Shown: in pieces, positions 44,427 to 53,788 of the stretch | Position numbering within the stretch: the stretch's first letter is position 1 | Layout: every line of letters starts with the position of its first letter | NCBI RefSeq assembly: GCF_001875665.1 | Contig: NZ_MLAL01000021.1 | Coordinates: 1-64,000, forward strand | DNA length: 64,000 nt | Reading direction: 5' to 3' | Source of the DNA: Corynebacterium sp. NML130628 | GTDB taxonomy: Bacteria; Actinomycetota; Actinomycetes; Mycobacteriales; Mycobacteriaceae | The notes under the pieces: model-generated | Database searches by the model: none | What the model was told of the DNA's origin: nothing | The model's input: only the letters and a program-made list of their open reading frames with translations | Position numbers and translations under genes: made by a program

Positions 44427-44506
44427 GTGATAAAGGACGCAATCCTCCCTGCACGCCGACTACGGCAAAACCCCAGGTCGTGAAAAGGGGGTTGCGTCTT
44501 TTGTCA
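44427..44506 (-). repeat. Type B repeat: same core, different stem
   Basis: 80 bp. The core CAAAACCCCAGGTCGTG (minus orientation) matches the type A core. The ends are GTGATAAAGGACGCAATCC (44427-44445) and GTTGCGTCTTTTGTCAC (44490-44506), complementary at 15 of 17 positions and unrelated to type A ends. It lies between two type A copies (16 and 17 bp spacers). Confidence 0.8.
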
Positions 44507-44523
44507 CTCGGCTCGGCTGGCGT

Positions 44524-44601
44524 GACACCAAATTCTCCCATGCAACCCCAGTGACCTGGAGAAACGCGACGGTGCCCTCCCCAAATCAAGGAATCTGGTG
44601 C
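44524..44601 (+). repeat. Type A intergenic repeat, copy 9
   Basis: 78 bp with ends GACACCAAATTCT and GGAATCTGGTGC and core TGACCTGGAGAAACGCG. It ends 19 bp before the stop of mshA. Confidence 0.85.
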
Positions 44602-44620
44602 AGCCCCCACAAACACGCGA

Positions 44621-45886
44621 TTAGCTCCCGATGGCCTTCCGGTCGCAGAGGCCGCGGTCGAAGTGGTCGAGGGTGTCCTGATAGATGCCGGTGAGGTCGT
44701 GGGCGCTTTCGCGCCAGCTGAACCTTCCCGCTTGGGCGACGGCGGTTTGGCCCATGGCGATGCGGGTGTCGTCGTCGTGGAGGAGCGCACCGATGGCGCT
44801 GGCCCAGTCGGCGGGGTCGTGGCTGGGGACGAGGGTGCCGGTTTCGCCGTCGGCAACGACGATCGGCAGGCCGCCGACGGCCGCGGCAACCACGGGGGTG
44901 CCGGTGGCTTGGGCTTCGACGGCGACGAGGCCGAAGGACTCGTTGTAGCTGGGCACGGCAACGATGTCGGCGGCTTGGTACACGTTCACGAGTTCCTGCG
45001 GCGGCCGCGGCCCGAGGAAACGCACGATGTGACCCACGCCTTCTTCTTCGGCGAGGCGCTGGTACGTATCGACGCTCACCCCGCCCCCCGAAGCGCCACC
45101 GCAAATGAGGACGCGCAGGGGGAAGTCGACCCCGTCGCGAACCAGTTGGCCGATGGCCCGGATGAGCACCTGCGGGCCCTTGAATTCTTGAAGGCGGCCA
45201 ACGAAGGCGACCACTTTGGCGTGGACGGGGATGCCGAGGTGGCGACGTGACATTTCGGTGTTGCGGTTGGTGCCGGGGGTGTAGAGCTCGGTGTCGGCGC
45301 CGGGGGTGACCACGGCGATTTTGCCGGCGTCGACGTCGTAGTGGCGGGACAGTTCGGTGATTTCGTCGTCGGTGTTGACCACGAGGCGGTCGGCGTTGTC
45401 CACGAGTTGCTGTTCGCAGATGCGGCGGGCTTCGCTTTCGGAGCTTTCGGCGCCGGATGCGTAGGCGTTTTTGACGGCGGCCCAGGTGTGGCCGGTGTAG
45501 ATGAGGGGGACGTCGGCAAGTTCGGCGAGGAGCCAGCCAACCTGGCCGGAGAGCCAGTAGTGGGCGTGGATGATGTCGTAGTGGGCGTCGTAAATTCGGC
45601 AGAACTGTACGATGCCGCCGGCGAACGTGGCCAGCTGGGTGGGCAGCTCTTCTTTGGGCAGGCCTTCGTAGGGGCCGGCGACGATGTGGATGACCCGGAA
45701 GCCGGGCTCGACCTCAACGATTTGTGACTGGCTGGGGCGGGTGGCGCGGGTGAACACGTCGACTTCGATGCCTTGGCGCGCGAGCTGTTGGGCGATGTTG
45801 AGGATATACACGTTCATCCCCCCGGCGTCCCCGATGCCGGGCTGTTCGAGGGGCGAGGTGTGCATTGAAATCATGGCGACGCGCAT
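44621..45886 (-). CDS. mshA: D-inositol-3-phosphate glycosyltransferase (mycothiol synthesis)
   Basis: A 421-residue GT4 glycosyltransferase catalysing the first mycothiol step, transfer of GlcNAc to inositol-3-phosphate. The N-terminus [20 protein letters not shown] is followed by NVYI, characteristic of MshA. The donor-binding motif is [20 protein letters not shown]. It is the family's usual neighbour of gpmA and senX3-regX3, although here the protease and exported-protein genes intervene. Confidence 0.94.
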   Translation of the reverse strand: MRVAMISMHTSPLEQPGIGDAGGMNVYILNIAQQLARQGIEVDVFTRATRPSQSQIVEVEPGFRVIHIVAGPYEGLPKEELPTQLATFAGGIVQFCRIYDAHYDIIHAHYWLSGQVGWLLAELADVPLIYTGHTWAAVKNAYASGAESSESEARRICEQQLVDNADRLVVNTDDEITELSRHYDVDAGKIAVVTPGADTELYTPGTNRNTEMSRRHLGIPVHAKVVAFVGRLQEFKGPQVLIRAIGQLVRDGVDFPLRVLICGGASGGGVSVDTYQRLAEEEGVGHIVRFLGPRPPQELVNVYQAADIVAVPSYNESFGLVAVEAQATGTPVVAAAVGGLPIVVADGETGTLVPSHDPADWASAIGALLHDDDTRIAMGQTAVAQAGRFSWRESAHDLTGIYQDTLDHFDRGLCDRKAIGS

Positions 45887-45899
45887 GTCCGCCAGCGTA

Positions 45900-46868
45900 T
45901 TACATCACCGCGTGGCGGTGCCACGACCCGAAGTCGGCTGCGACGGTCGCGGCGAGTTGCTGGTAGGCGCGCAGGGTGTCGGGTGCGAGGCGGTCCATAT
46001 CGACGACGGCGCCTTCGGCCAGGTGGCGGTCGTATGGGATGGCGTGGACGGCGCGGGTGCGGGTGGCGAAGTGCTCGGTGAGCCGCTCCATGTCGATGGT
46101 GGGTTTGCCCGGCGCGCCCGCGCTGATGACGACGACCGCGTTGGAGGCGAGCTGGTCGTAACCGTGGAGGCTGAGCCAGTCGAGGGTGGCGGCGGCGGAC
46201 TGGGCGCCGTCGAGGGCTGGAGAGGTGACCAGGACCAGCGCGTTGGCGAGGTCGAGGACGCCGGCCATTGCGGAGTGCATGAGGCCGGTGCCGCAGTCGG
46301 TGAGGATGACGTTGTAGTGGTGTTGCAGGATGTCGATGGCTTTGCGGTAGTCGAGTTCGGAGAAGGCTTCGCTGACGGCCGGGTCACGTTCGGAGCCGAT
46401 GACTTCGAGGCGTGAGCTGGCCTGGTTGGTGAATGCGCGGACCTGCGGGTATCGCGAGGTGTCCTGCGCGAGTAGGAGGTCGCGGATGGTAGCGGGCGAG
46501 TTGGCGGTGGCGCGTTGCGCAAGCGTTCCGAGGTCCGGGTTGGCGTCGATGGCGATGACGCGGTCGCCGCGGGTTTCGGCAAACACACCGCCGAGGGCGA
46601 TGGTGGTTGTTGTCTTGCCGACGCCCCCTTTCAGTGACATGACGGCGATCCGGTAGTCGCCGCGTAGGGGTGCGCGGATGGCGTCGATGAGTTCGTCGCG
46701 TTCGGCTTGGGCACGAGAGCGCCCCGGGTTGATGCGGCCGCGGCTGGCGGTATGGACGAGTTTGCGCCAGCCCTGTTTCGGTGGCGCTTTCACGGGATCG
46801 ACCAGGTTGCTTTGGTCGAGGCCGGTTGGCGGTGTGAGGTCAGTGGTGGCGTCGAAAAATGTGGTCAA
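45900..46868 (-). CDS. MinD/ParA-like ATPase
   Basis: About 322 residues. It has a deviant Walker [21 protein letters not shown], the [13 protein letters not shown] switch region and the [20 protein letters not shown] segment, as in the MinD-like domains linked to mycobacterial secretion genes (EspI type). TTG 46866-46868 is chosen as start because GGGGGGAA lies upstream; the longer frame would run into the operator region. It is divergent from the acyl-CoA synthetase. A role in polar positioning or envelope assembly is only suggested by family. Confidence 0.75.
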   Translation of the reverse strand: MTTFFDATTDLTPPTGLDQSNLVDPVKAPPKQGWRKLVHTASRGRINPGRSRAQAERDELIDAIRAPLRGDYRIAVMSLKGGVGKTTTTIALGGVFAETRGDRVIAIDANPDLGTLAQRATANSPATIRDLLLAQDTSRYPQVRAFTNQASSRLEVIGSERDPAVSEAFSELDYRKAIDILQHHYNVILTDCGTGLMHSAMAGVLDLANALVLVTSPALDGAQSAAATLDWLSLHGYDQLASNAVVVISAGAPGKPTIDMERLTEHFATRTRAVHAIPYDRHLAEGAVVDMDRLAPDTLRAYQQLAATVAADFGSWHRHAVM

Positions 46869-46916
46869 TGGAATTCCCCCCTTGTGTTTCCCCAGTGGCC
46901 CACGAGCGTACCTGAT

Positions 46917-46976
46917 GTGGGAAAGTAGCAAAACCTACCAATCCGTAGGTTATACTTTCCCTCACCTACTTTCCAC
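46917..46976. promoter_or_regulatory. Nested palindromes between the MinD-like gene and fadD
   Basis: The inner inverted repeat AACCTAC-N6-GTAGGTT (46932-46951) is nested in an outer pair GGGAAAGTA (46919-46927) and TACTTTCCC (46953-46961). A further CTACTTTCCAC (46966-46976) mirrors GTGGGAAAGTAG (46917-46928). Position just upstream of the first acyl-CoA synthetase suggests regulator binding; the regulator is unknown. Confidence 0.6.
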
Positions 46977-46996
46977 TATCTAACAAAGGAGTGTTC

Positions 46997-48694
46997 ATGG
47001 GTGCCTACGAAACCAAAGCCTGGCTCGCGCACTACCCCGAATGGACCGACCCGAACCCGATCGTCGGCAGCGACACCCTCGTCAGCCTGTTCAATACCGC
47101 CGCCACGACCCACCCGGACCGCATAGCCACCTGGTTCATGGGCAAAACACTCACCTACCAGGCCCTCAACGAGCAGGTCAACCGCCTCGCCGCCGGGCTG
47201 CAACGCCTCGGCGTGGCCCCCGGCGACCGCGTTGTCATCGCACTGCCGAACTGCCCACAGCACGTCATCGCCATCACCGCGATCCTGCGCATCGGCGCCG
47301 TCGCCATCGAGCACAACCCGCTCTACACCGCCTACGAGCTAGAGAAACAATTCTTGGACCACGGCGCGCGCGTGGCCATCGTGTTCGACCGGGAGGCCGA
47401 CACCTTCCACGCACTGCAGCAAACAACAGCACTGGAGACGGTCATCGCCGTCAACCTTATCGACGCCATGCCCCGCCACCTGCAGCTCGCCCTGCAGGTG
47501 CCGCTCGGGTCGGTGCGCGCGCAGCGCGAGGAACTGCACAAACCCGCGCCGAACGCGATTGCGTGGGAGTCACTCGTGGCAAAGTCGACAGCCCCCACGG
47601 ACCTGCCTGCCATCACACAGTCCGACACCGCGTTCATCCTGTACACCTCCGGCACCACCGGCACCCCGAAGGGCGTGCCGCTGACGCACACGAACGTGCT
47701 CTCCGTCCTCGCCGCCGGCGCACAGTGGGTGAAGGACTGGGGTGCCGTTAACGAGAAGGTGCTCGCCATCTTGCCGATGTTCCACATCTACGGCCTGGCC
47801 CTGAACTACGGGTTCCCGCTGACCGTCGCCGGCCAGATCGTGCTCGTGCCAGCACCGAAGCCGAAGCTCTACCAGCAGGCCATCCTGAAGACTCGCCCCA
47901 CGCTGCTGCCCGGTGTGCCGCTGCTGTACGAGCGGATTGCGCAGTGGGCCGTCGAGAAGAATGTGGACCTCTCCTCGTTCCACAGCTCAATCTCCGGCGC
48001 CGCAACCCTGCCGCAATCCACCATTGAACTGTGGGAACGGGTCACCGGTGGGCAGCTCATCGAAGGCTACGGCCTCACCGAGACCTCCCCGTGCCTGTGC
48101 GGCAACCCCCTCGACGGCAACCGGCGCCCCGGCTACATCGGCGTGCCGTTCCCGAACACCGACATCCGCATCGCCAACCCGGACAACCCCAGCGAGACCA
48201 TGCCCGACGGCGAGCCGGGCGAACTGCTCGCGCGCGGCCCGCAGGTATTCTCCGGCTACCTCAACAACCCCGAGGCCACCAAGCAGGCATTTCACGACGG
48301 CTGGTTCCGCACCGGCGACATGGCCGTCATGGAGCCCGACGGCTTCATTCGTCTGGTGGCACGCATTAAGGAAATCATCATCACCGGCGGCTTCAACGTC
48401 TACCCAGACGAGGTCGAGGAAGCAGTGCGCACGCACCCGGACGTCGAGGACGTCGCGGTCGTGGGCCGCCCCCGCGAGGACGGCTCCGAGGACGTCGTCG
48501 CCTGCGTCACCCTTCGCGACGGCGCCCCACTCGACCCGGACGGTCTGAAAGAGCACGCCCGACAACGCCTGACCCGCTACAAAGTGCCACGCACCTTCTA
48601 CCACTTCGAGGACCTCAACCGGGACCAGACCGGCAAGGTCCGGCGACGCGCGGTACAGCAGGAATTGGTGGCCATGCTGCAGCCCACCCAATAG
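46997..48694 (+). CDS. Long-chain fatty acid-CoA/AMP ligase, copy 1
   Basis: A 565-residue adenylate-forming enzyme activating fatty acids. The AMP motif is ILYTSGTTGTPKGVPLTHTN, with GYGLTETSP, GWFRTGDMAVMEPDGFIRLV and a C-terminal catalytic Lys in DQTGKVRRRAV. AGGAG lies 7 nt before the ATG. A paralogue follows 24 bp downstream. In corynebacteria such FadD enzymes supply acyl precursors for lipids and mycolates; chain preference is not visible. Confidence 0.92.
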   Translation: MGAYETKAWLAHYPEWTDPNPIVGSDTLVSLFNTAATTHPDRIATWFMGKTLTYQALNEQVNRLAAGLQRLGVAPGDRVVIALPNCPQHVIAITAILRIGAVAIEHNPLYTAYELEKQFLDHGARVAIVFDREADTFHALQQTTALETVIAVNLIDAMPRHLQLALQVPLGSVRAQREELHKPAPNAIAWESLVAKSTAPTDLPAITQSDTAFILYTSGTTGTPKGVPLTHTNVLSVLAAGAQWVKDWGAVNEKVLAILPMFHIYGLALNYGFPLTVAGQIVLVPAPKPKLYQQAILKTRPTLLPGVPLLYERIAQWAVEKNVDLSSFHSSISGAATLPQSTIELWERVTGGQLIEGYGLTETSPCLCGNPLDGNRRPGYIGVPFPNTDIRIANPDNPSETMPDGEPGELLARGPQVFSGYLNNPEATKQAFHDGWFRTGDMAVMEPDGFIRLVARIKEIIITGGFNVYPDEVEEAVRTHPDVEDVAVVGRPREDGSEDVVACVTLRDGAPLDPDGLKEHARQRLTRYKVPRTFYHFEDLNRDQTGKVRRRAVQQELVAMLQPTQ

Positions 48695-48718
48695 GTTACG
48701 GTAGCGTAGGGTAGTGCC

Positions 48719-50440
48719 ATGACCTTGGACGCAAACACCAAAAAGCCATGGCTGCAGTACTACCCCGAGTGGACCGAGCACTCGCTCGAGTACGGGTTCA
48801 CCACGCTGCCAGGCATCTACGACGACAACCTGGCACGCAACGCCGACAAACCGGCAACCAGGTTCTTCGGCCGCTCCATGACGTACGCCGAGCTAGATAA
48901 AGAAGTCCGTCGGGCCGCCGCCGGGCTGAAAGCTTTCGGCGTGCGCAAGGGTGACCGCGTGGCCATCCTGCTCCCCAACTGCCCGCAGCACGTCATCGCC
49001 TTCTTCGCGGTGCAGAAGCTTGGGGGCGTCGTCGTCGAGCACAACCCGCTCTACACCGCCAATGAGCTGCGCCCCCAGTTCCAGAACCACGGGGCGCGCG
49101 TTGCCATCGCCTGGGACAAGGCAGCCGACACCCTCGAAACGCTGCGCGCCACCACCGACCTGGAAACGGTCATCTCCGTCGACATGACCAAAGCCATGCC
49201 GAAGCTGCAGCAGCTCGCGCTGCGCATCCCAATTGCGAAAATCCGTAACGCCCGCGAGCAGCTCACCGTGCAAAGCTCCAACACGGTGCTCAAGACGGTG
49301 CCGTGGGAGACACTGCTCGGCTCCGCTATCGGTGGCGAAGGCGACGACCTCAACACCGAAGCCGATATCTCCCCCGAAGACCCAGCGCTCATCCTCTACA
49401 CCTCCGGCACCACCGGGGAGCCCAAGGGCGCGGTGCTCACGCACAAGAACCTGCACGCCAACGCGTGGCAAGGCGTCGCCTGGGTCAAGGACCTGCAGTC
49501 CGAGACACAGCAGCGCATGCTGGCCACCCTGCCGTTCTTCCACGCCTACGGGCTGACATTCTCACTCACACTCACGGTGCTCATCGGCTCCGAAGTGGAC
49601 CTGCTCCCGGCACCAAAAATGGACCTCGTCATGAGCTCCATCAAGAAGTTCAGGCCCACCTTCATCCCCGGCGTGCCCACCGTGTTCGAGCGAATTATCG
49701 ACGCCGCCAACAACGAAGGCCTCAACATCGACGGCGTCAAAACCGGCTTTTCCGGCGCGGCCTCCCTCCCCGTCGAAACCATCGAGGCGTGGGAACGCGT
49801 CACCCACGGCCACCTCGTCGAAGGCTACGGCCTGACAGAGACCTCCCCAATCCTTATCGGCAACCCGGGCACCCCGGACCGTCGCGCCGGCTACATCGGC
49901 ATCCCCTTCCCGGACACCGAGATCCGCATCGCCAACCCGGACAACCTGGATGAGGACATGCCCTACGGCGAACCCGGCGAGATCCTCGCCCGCGGCCCAC
50001 AAGTCTTCAACGGCTACCTCAACAACCCCGAAGCCACCGAGCAGGCCTTCCACAACGGCTGGTTCTGCACGGGCGACCTCGGCGTCATGGAGGAGGACGG
50101 CTTCATCAAGCTGGTCTCCCGCCTCAAGGAGCTCATCATCACCGGCGGGTTCAACGTCTACCCCGCCGAGGTGGAAACCGTCATGCGCACCCACCCCGAT
50201 GTTGTCGACGTCGCCGTCGTCGGTCGCCCCCGTGAGGACGGCTCCGAAGACGTCGTCGCCTGCGTCACACTTCGCGACGGCGCCCCACTCGACCCGGACG
50301 GCCTGAAGGACTTCGCGCGCAAGAACCTCACCCGCTACAAGGTTCCGCGCACCTTCTACCACTTCGAGGAACTACCAAAGGACCAGCTGGGCAAGCTATC
50401 GCGCCGCAAGGTGCAGGAGGAGCTCCTGTCCCGGCTGTAG
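48719..50440 (+). CDS. Long-chain fatty acid-CoA/AMP ligase, copy 2
   Basis: A 573-residue paralogue of the preceding gene, with LILYTSGTTGEPKGAVLTHK, GYGLTETSPILIG, GWFCTGDLGVMEEDGF and the lysine region DQLGKLSRRKVQ. Both start with a W-x-xYYPEWT-type N-terminus. A -10-like TAGGGT ends 6 nt before the ATG, indicating its own leaderless promoter. The last 90 residues are far more alike at DNA level than the rest. It is convergent with murB (4-bp gap). Confidence 0.92.
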   Translation: MTLDANTKKPWLQYYPEWTEHSLEYGFTTLPGIYDDNLARNADKPATRFFGRSMTYAELDKEVRRAAAGLKAFGVRKGDRVAILLPNCPQHVIAFFAVQKLGGVVVEHNPLYTANELRPQFQNHGARVAIAWDKAADTLETLRATTDLETVISVDMTKAMPKLQQLALRIPIAKIRNAREQLTVQSSNTVLKTVPWETLLGSAIGGEGDDLNTEADISPEDPALILYTSGTTGEPKGAVLTHKNLHANAWQGVAWVKDLQSETQQRMLATLPFFHAYGLTFSLTLTVLIGSEVDLLPAPKMDLVMSSIKKFRPTFIPGVPTVFERIIDAANNEGLNIDGVKTGFSGAASLPVETIEAWERVTHGHLVEGYGLTETSPILIGNPGTPDRRAGYIGIPFPDTEIRIANPDNLDEDMPYGEPGEILARGPQVFNGYLNNPEATEQAFHNGWFCTGDLGVMEEDGFIKLVSRLKELIITGGFNVYPAEVETVMRTHPDVVDVAVVGRPREDGSEDVVACVTLRDGAPLDPDGLKDFARKNLTRYKVPRTFYHFEELPKDQLGKLSRRKVQEELLSRL

Positions 50441-50444
50441 GTGG

Positions 50445-51440
50445 CTAGATCGACATCCCGACCCACACTGGCTCCGGCACCAGCCGGACGCCGAAGGCGC
50501 GCTCCACGCCGGCCTGCACGTCGCGGGCGAGTGCCACGATGTCGTCGGTCTTGGCGTTGCCCCGGTTGGTCAGCGCCAGGGTGTGCTTGGTGGACAGGCG
50601 GGCCGGGGCATGCTCGCCTGGGTAGCCGCGAGGGAACCCGGCGCGTTCGATGAGCCAGGCGGCGGATAGCTTCACACGGCCGTCTTCCTGGGGGTAGCGC
50701 GGCATCCCCTCGATGCCGATTGCGTCAGCGACCGAGGCGTCCACGATCGGGTTGGTGAAGAAGGACCCTGCGGACCAGGTGTCGTGGTCGGCTGGGTCGA
50801 GCACCATGCCCTTCGCCCGGCGCGTCTCCAGGACGGACTCGCGTGCCTGCGCCAGTGGTACGCGTTCACCGCCGAGGTGGCGCAGCGGAATCGAAAGGTC
50901 TGACCTGGTCAGCTGCAGCTCGATTTCGAGGACCACGGCGCGGTGGGTGAACTTCAGGTTGGAGTAGCGGTACGCCAAGTCGAGGGTGTCCGCCCCGACC
51001 CATTCGTCCACGCCGGTCTCCCGGTTCCACAGGCGGACGCGGTGCAGCACGTCGGCGATCTCGGCGCCGTAGGCCCCCACGTTCTGCACCGGGGTGGCCC
51101 CCGCGGAGCCGGGGATGCCGGACAGGGCTTCAATGCCGGACAGGCCGTGTTCCACCGCGAAGGCAACCACGTCGTCCCAGACGGTGCCGGCGCCGACGCG
51201 GAGCAGGGTGTCGTCGATAAGCTCGATGCCCGCGTTGCGCACAAGCACCGCCGTGACCCCTTGCGGGCCGTCGGCGACGACAAGGTTGGAGCCGCCGCCG
51301 ACGATGAGCAGTGGCGTGCCCGCGGCGTCGAGGCGCGCGGCCGTCGCCGCGAGGTCCTCGGCGGTGCCGCAGCGGATCACATCGGCGGGGGTGCCACCGA
51401 CGCGCAGAGTTGTCAATGAGGCAAAAGATGTATCAGACAC
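50445..51440 (-). CDS. murB: UDP-N-acetylenolpyruvoylglucosamine reductase
   Basis: A 331-residue FAD/NADPH enzyme of peptidoglycan precursor synthesis. The FAD motif is LLIVGGGSNLVVADG; GIEALSGIPGSAGATPVQNV and YGAEIADVLHRV are typical, with the C-terminal PRYPQEDGRVKLSAAWLIER and AGFPRG. GTG 51440 starts the conserved N-terminus (SDTSFASLTTLRVGG); the much longer upstream frame is a shadow of the DUF2505 gene. Confidence 0.94.
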   Translation of the reverse strand: MSDTSFASLTTLRVGGTPADVIRCGTAEDLAATAARLDAAGTPLLIVGGGSNLVVADGPQGVTAVLVRNAGIELIDDTLLRVGAGTVWDDVVAFAVEHGLSGIEALSGIPGSAGATPVQNVGAYGAEIADVLHRVRLWNRETGVDEWVGADTLDLAYRYSNLKFTHRAVVLEIELQLTRSDLSIPLRHLGGERVPLAQARESVLETRRAKGMVLDPADHDTWSAGSFFTNPIVDASVADAIGIEGMPRYPQEDGRVKLSAAWLIERAGFPRGYPGEHAPARLSTKHTLALTNRGNAKTDDIVALARDVQAGVERAFGVRLVPEPVWVGMSI

Positions 51441-51464
51441 CCCATCAACGGTAGTCTGTTCACT

Positions 51465-51941
51465 ATGACTGCACGTAGTGAAATCACCGTAACCATCAAC
51501 CACCCTGCGCAGAAGGTGCGCGACGCCTTCGCAAGCAAGGAATACTGGGAGTTCATCGCGGAGAAGCTGTCGCCGGAGCCAGGCCAGCTTCACGAGTTCG
51601 ACGGCTCCACCGCCATCCTCTTCGAGATTCTGCCGAAGTCCATCCTGCCCGAGGCTGCGCAGGCCATGATTTCGCAGGACCTGAAGCTGAAGCGCACCGT
51701 CAACACCGGCGAAGACCCAATCACCTTCACCGGTGACGTCAAGGGCACCCCGGTCGACTTCGGTGGCGAGATCACACTGACCGACAACGGTGACACCACC
51801 TCCCTGGCCTACGACAACGAGGCCAAGGTAGACATCCCGTTCATGGGCGCTGCGCTGGAGCCAAAGGTTGCTGAGGCGCTCGAGGAGATCGTCGAGAATG
51901 AGGCGAAGCTCACCGAGGAATGGATCACCAACAATCTCTAA
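51465..51941 (+). CDS. DUF2505 domain protein
   Basis: 158 residues, MTARSEITVTINHPAQKVRD onward, with the START/SRPBCC-like pattern of DUF2505 (KEYWEFIAEKL at the front and an amphipathic C-terminal helix FMGAALEPKVAEALEEIVEN). It is divergent from murB across 24 bp, an arrangement I recall from other Corynebacteriales. It may bind a hydrophobic ligand. No enzyme activity is known. Confidence 0.8.
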   Translation: MTARSEITVTINHPAQKVRDAFASKEYWEFIAEKLSPEPGQLHEFDGSTAILFEILPKSILPEAAQAMISQDLKLKRTVNTGEDPITFTGDVKGTPVDFGGEITLTDNGDTTSLAYDNEAKVDIPFMGAALEPKVAEALEEIVENEAKLTEEWITNNL

Positions 51942-52752
51942 GCACCACCACAACCTGCGCTCGCAAGCGGGCCGCGGCCAGCCCTACGGGGTGATTACCC
52001 GTGGCACGACCGGCATCAACCGGCTGCGGCGCTGCGATCGATGGACCCGCCACAACGCGCGGGTCATTTCGCTTTTGCGCGAGGGGTGCCCGCTGGCACT
52101 CGACGTCGGCTACGGCGCATCCCACACCACCACCTGCGAGTGGGCGGGCTGGCTGCGGCGCATCAACCCCGACGTTGAGGTCGTGGGGCTTGAGATCAAC
52201 CCCGAGCGGGTACTGCCGCCGCGCGACGGCGTCCGCTTTGAGCTCGGCGGCTTCGAGCTTGCCGGCTACCGGCCACATCTGGTGCGCGTGTTCAACGTGC
52301 TGCGCCAGTACGACGTCGCGGAAGTGCCCGACGTGTGGCGCACCGTCACATCGAAGCTTGCCCCCGGGGGTCTCTTCATCGAGGGCACCTGCGACGAGCT
52401 CGGCCGCCGCAGCACCTGGGTGCTTCTCGACGCCACCGGCCCCCAAACGCTCACCCTGTCCTGGGACCCATTCGACATTTCGATGCCCAGCGACCTGGCC
52501 GAACGCCTGCCGAAAGCGCTCATCCACCGCAACGTTCCGGGCGAACGCATCCACGACTTTCTTCGCGACGCCGACTCCGCCTGGGAACACGCCGCAGGTT
52601 GGGAACCGCACGGGCCCCGGGTGCGGTGGCGCCACGCCCGCGAGGCACTCGCCCGCGACTGGCCAATCACACCGGTGCGCCGCCGCCTCAGCGACAACAC
52701 CGTCACCGTCGACTGGGCAGCTGTAGCGCCCCGCGGTGAGTCGCTACACTAG
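51898..52752 (+). CDS. Class I SAM-dependent methyltransferase
   Basis: About 284 residues. The SAM-binding motif I, PLALDVGYGASHTTTCEWAG, is followed by VVGLEINPERV (acidic ribose-binding residue) and VRVFNVLRQYD. The start is uncertain: ATG 51898 overlaps the previous gene by 44 nt, and no better candidate is visible before TRGTTGINRLRRCDRW. It is probably cotranscribed with the DUF2505 gene. The substrate is unknown. Confidence 0.75.
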   Translation: MRRSSPRNGSPTISKHHHNLRSQAGRGQPYGVITRGTTGINRLRRCDRWTRHNARVISLLREGCPLALDVGYGASHTTTCEWAGWLRRINPDVEVVGLEINPERVLPPRDGVRFELGGFELAGYRPHLVRVFNVLRQYDVAEVPDVWRTVTSKLAPGGLFIEGTCDELGRRSTWVLLDATGPQTLTLSWDPFDISMPSDLAERLPKALIHRNVPGERIHDFLRDADSAWEHAAGWEPHGPRVRWRHAREALARDWPITPVRRRLSDNTVTVDWAAVAPRGESLH

Positions 52753-52757
52753 TGCGC

Positions 52758-53486
52758 ATGAAAACCGTCTGGAAAGTCCTCATCGGCATCCTCGCTGCCA
52801 TCCTGGTCCTGTTCATCGCCGCTGAAGCCGGCACTCGCGCCTACATCGGAAGCCAGATGCGTGACCAAGCCCCGGAGGGCACCGAGGTTTCCTTCGGTAC
52901 CTCGCCACTGACGCTCGGCATGCTGAGCGGCACGATCCCCCACATCACGGTGACCACACCTTCCACTCTGGTGGTCAACGGCGACGAAACCTCCGGCCAG
53001 CCCGCCTCCACCGTAGAGATGGACTCCATCAAGGTTGATGCCAGTGGCCAATCCATCGCGGACACCCTGACCGCCACCACTGAAGTCCCGAGCGAGTTCG
53101 TGCGCGCAACGCTGAACAAGCAGCTGCAGCAGAACATCAACAACGACTTCTTCTCCGCGCTGATCAACGTATCCGAGGTGACCACCGCCCCCGAGGACGG
53201 CACCTTCACCGTCGAGTTCAGCGGTGGCGCCGCGGCGGTCTCCCTGCGCCCCGTCATCGACGACGCCGGCACGTTCTCCGTCCAGGCAGTCGACACGTCG
53301 CTGTTCGGCAACACGCTGCCGGATGAAATCTCCTCAGCGATTACTGACGCGCTCACCAACGGGTTGGCCGAGTACACCGACCAGGCGATGCGCATCACCG
53401 GCTTCGACGTCGTCCCCGGTGGCCTCCGCGTCACGATGCAGGGCCACAACGTGGACTTCGCCGAACTCCAGGCCTACCAGCCGTAG
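52758..53486 (+). CDS. LmeA-like (DUF2993) phospholipid-binding envelope protein
   Basis: A 242-residue protein with one N-terminal membrane or signal segment (VLIGILAAILVLFIAAEAGT), then a beta-rich DUF2993 domain with repeated short strands (TLVVNGDETSG, MDSIKVDASG). The family includes mycobacterial LmeA, needed for lipomannan elongation. The -10 TACACT ends 7 nt before the ATG, so the message is probably leaderless. It is convergent with the DUF2516 gene (13-bp overlap). Confidence 0.8.
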   Translation: MKTVWKVLIGILAAILVLFIAAEAGTRAYIGSQMRDQAPEGTEVSFGTSPLTLGMLSGTIPHITVTTPSTLVVNGDETSGQPASTVEMDSIKVDASGQSIADTLTATTEVPSEFVRATLNKQLQQNINNDFFSALINVSEVTTAPEDGTFTVEFSGGAAAVSLRPVIDDAGTFSVQAVDTSLFGNTLPDEISSAITDALTNGLAEYTDQAMRITGFDVVPGGLRVTMQGHNVDFAELQAYQP

Positions 53487-53788
53487 TTCCCCCGCAAAAT
53501 ATTGTTGATCTGCGGCCGCACATCAAAGAAATACACACCGATGGCGACCGCGCCGATCCACGCCACGAACGGCAGCGACAGGATGCAGGCGAACGCGGAA
53601 CCGGCCAAAATCGCCACCCACGTGCCCTTCGACTGACGCCCCGCCGCCTCAAACGCATCCGGGCGTGTCGATGCCGCCATCACTGCCCCCACGATGCCCG
53701 CGACGGCCAGCACCCAAAACAGCAGCGCGTTCGCCATCACGGGCAGCGACATAATCAGCTGCTCACTGGTCAGGGACGCAACCGACAT
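53474..53788 (-). CDS. DUF2516 membrane protein
   Basis: 104 residues with three hydrophobic segments (MANALLFWVLAVAGIVGAVM, TWVAILAGSAFACILSLPFV, GAVAIGVYFFDV) and a conserved end VRPQINNILRGNYGW, matching DUF2516 of Actinobacteria. The ATG shares a base with the stop of the upstream gene. No function is known. Confidence 0.8.
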   Translation of the reverse strand: MSVASLTSEQLIMSLPVMANALLFWVLAVAGIVGAVMAASTRPDAFEAAGRQSKGTWVAILAGSAFACILSLPFVAWIGAVAIGVYFFDVRPQINNILRGNYGW

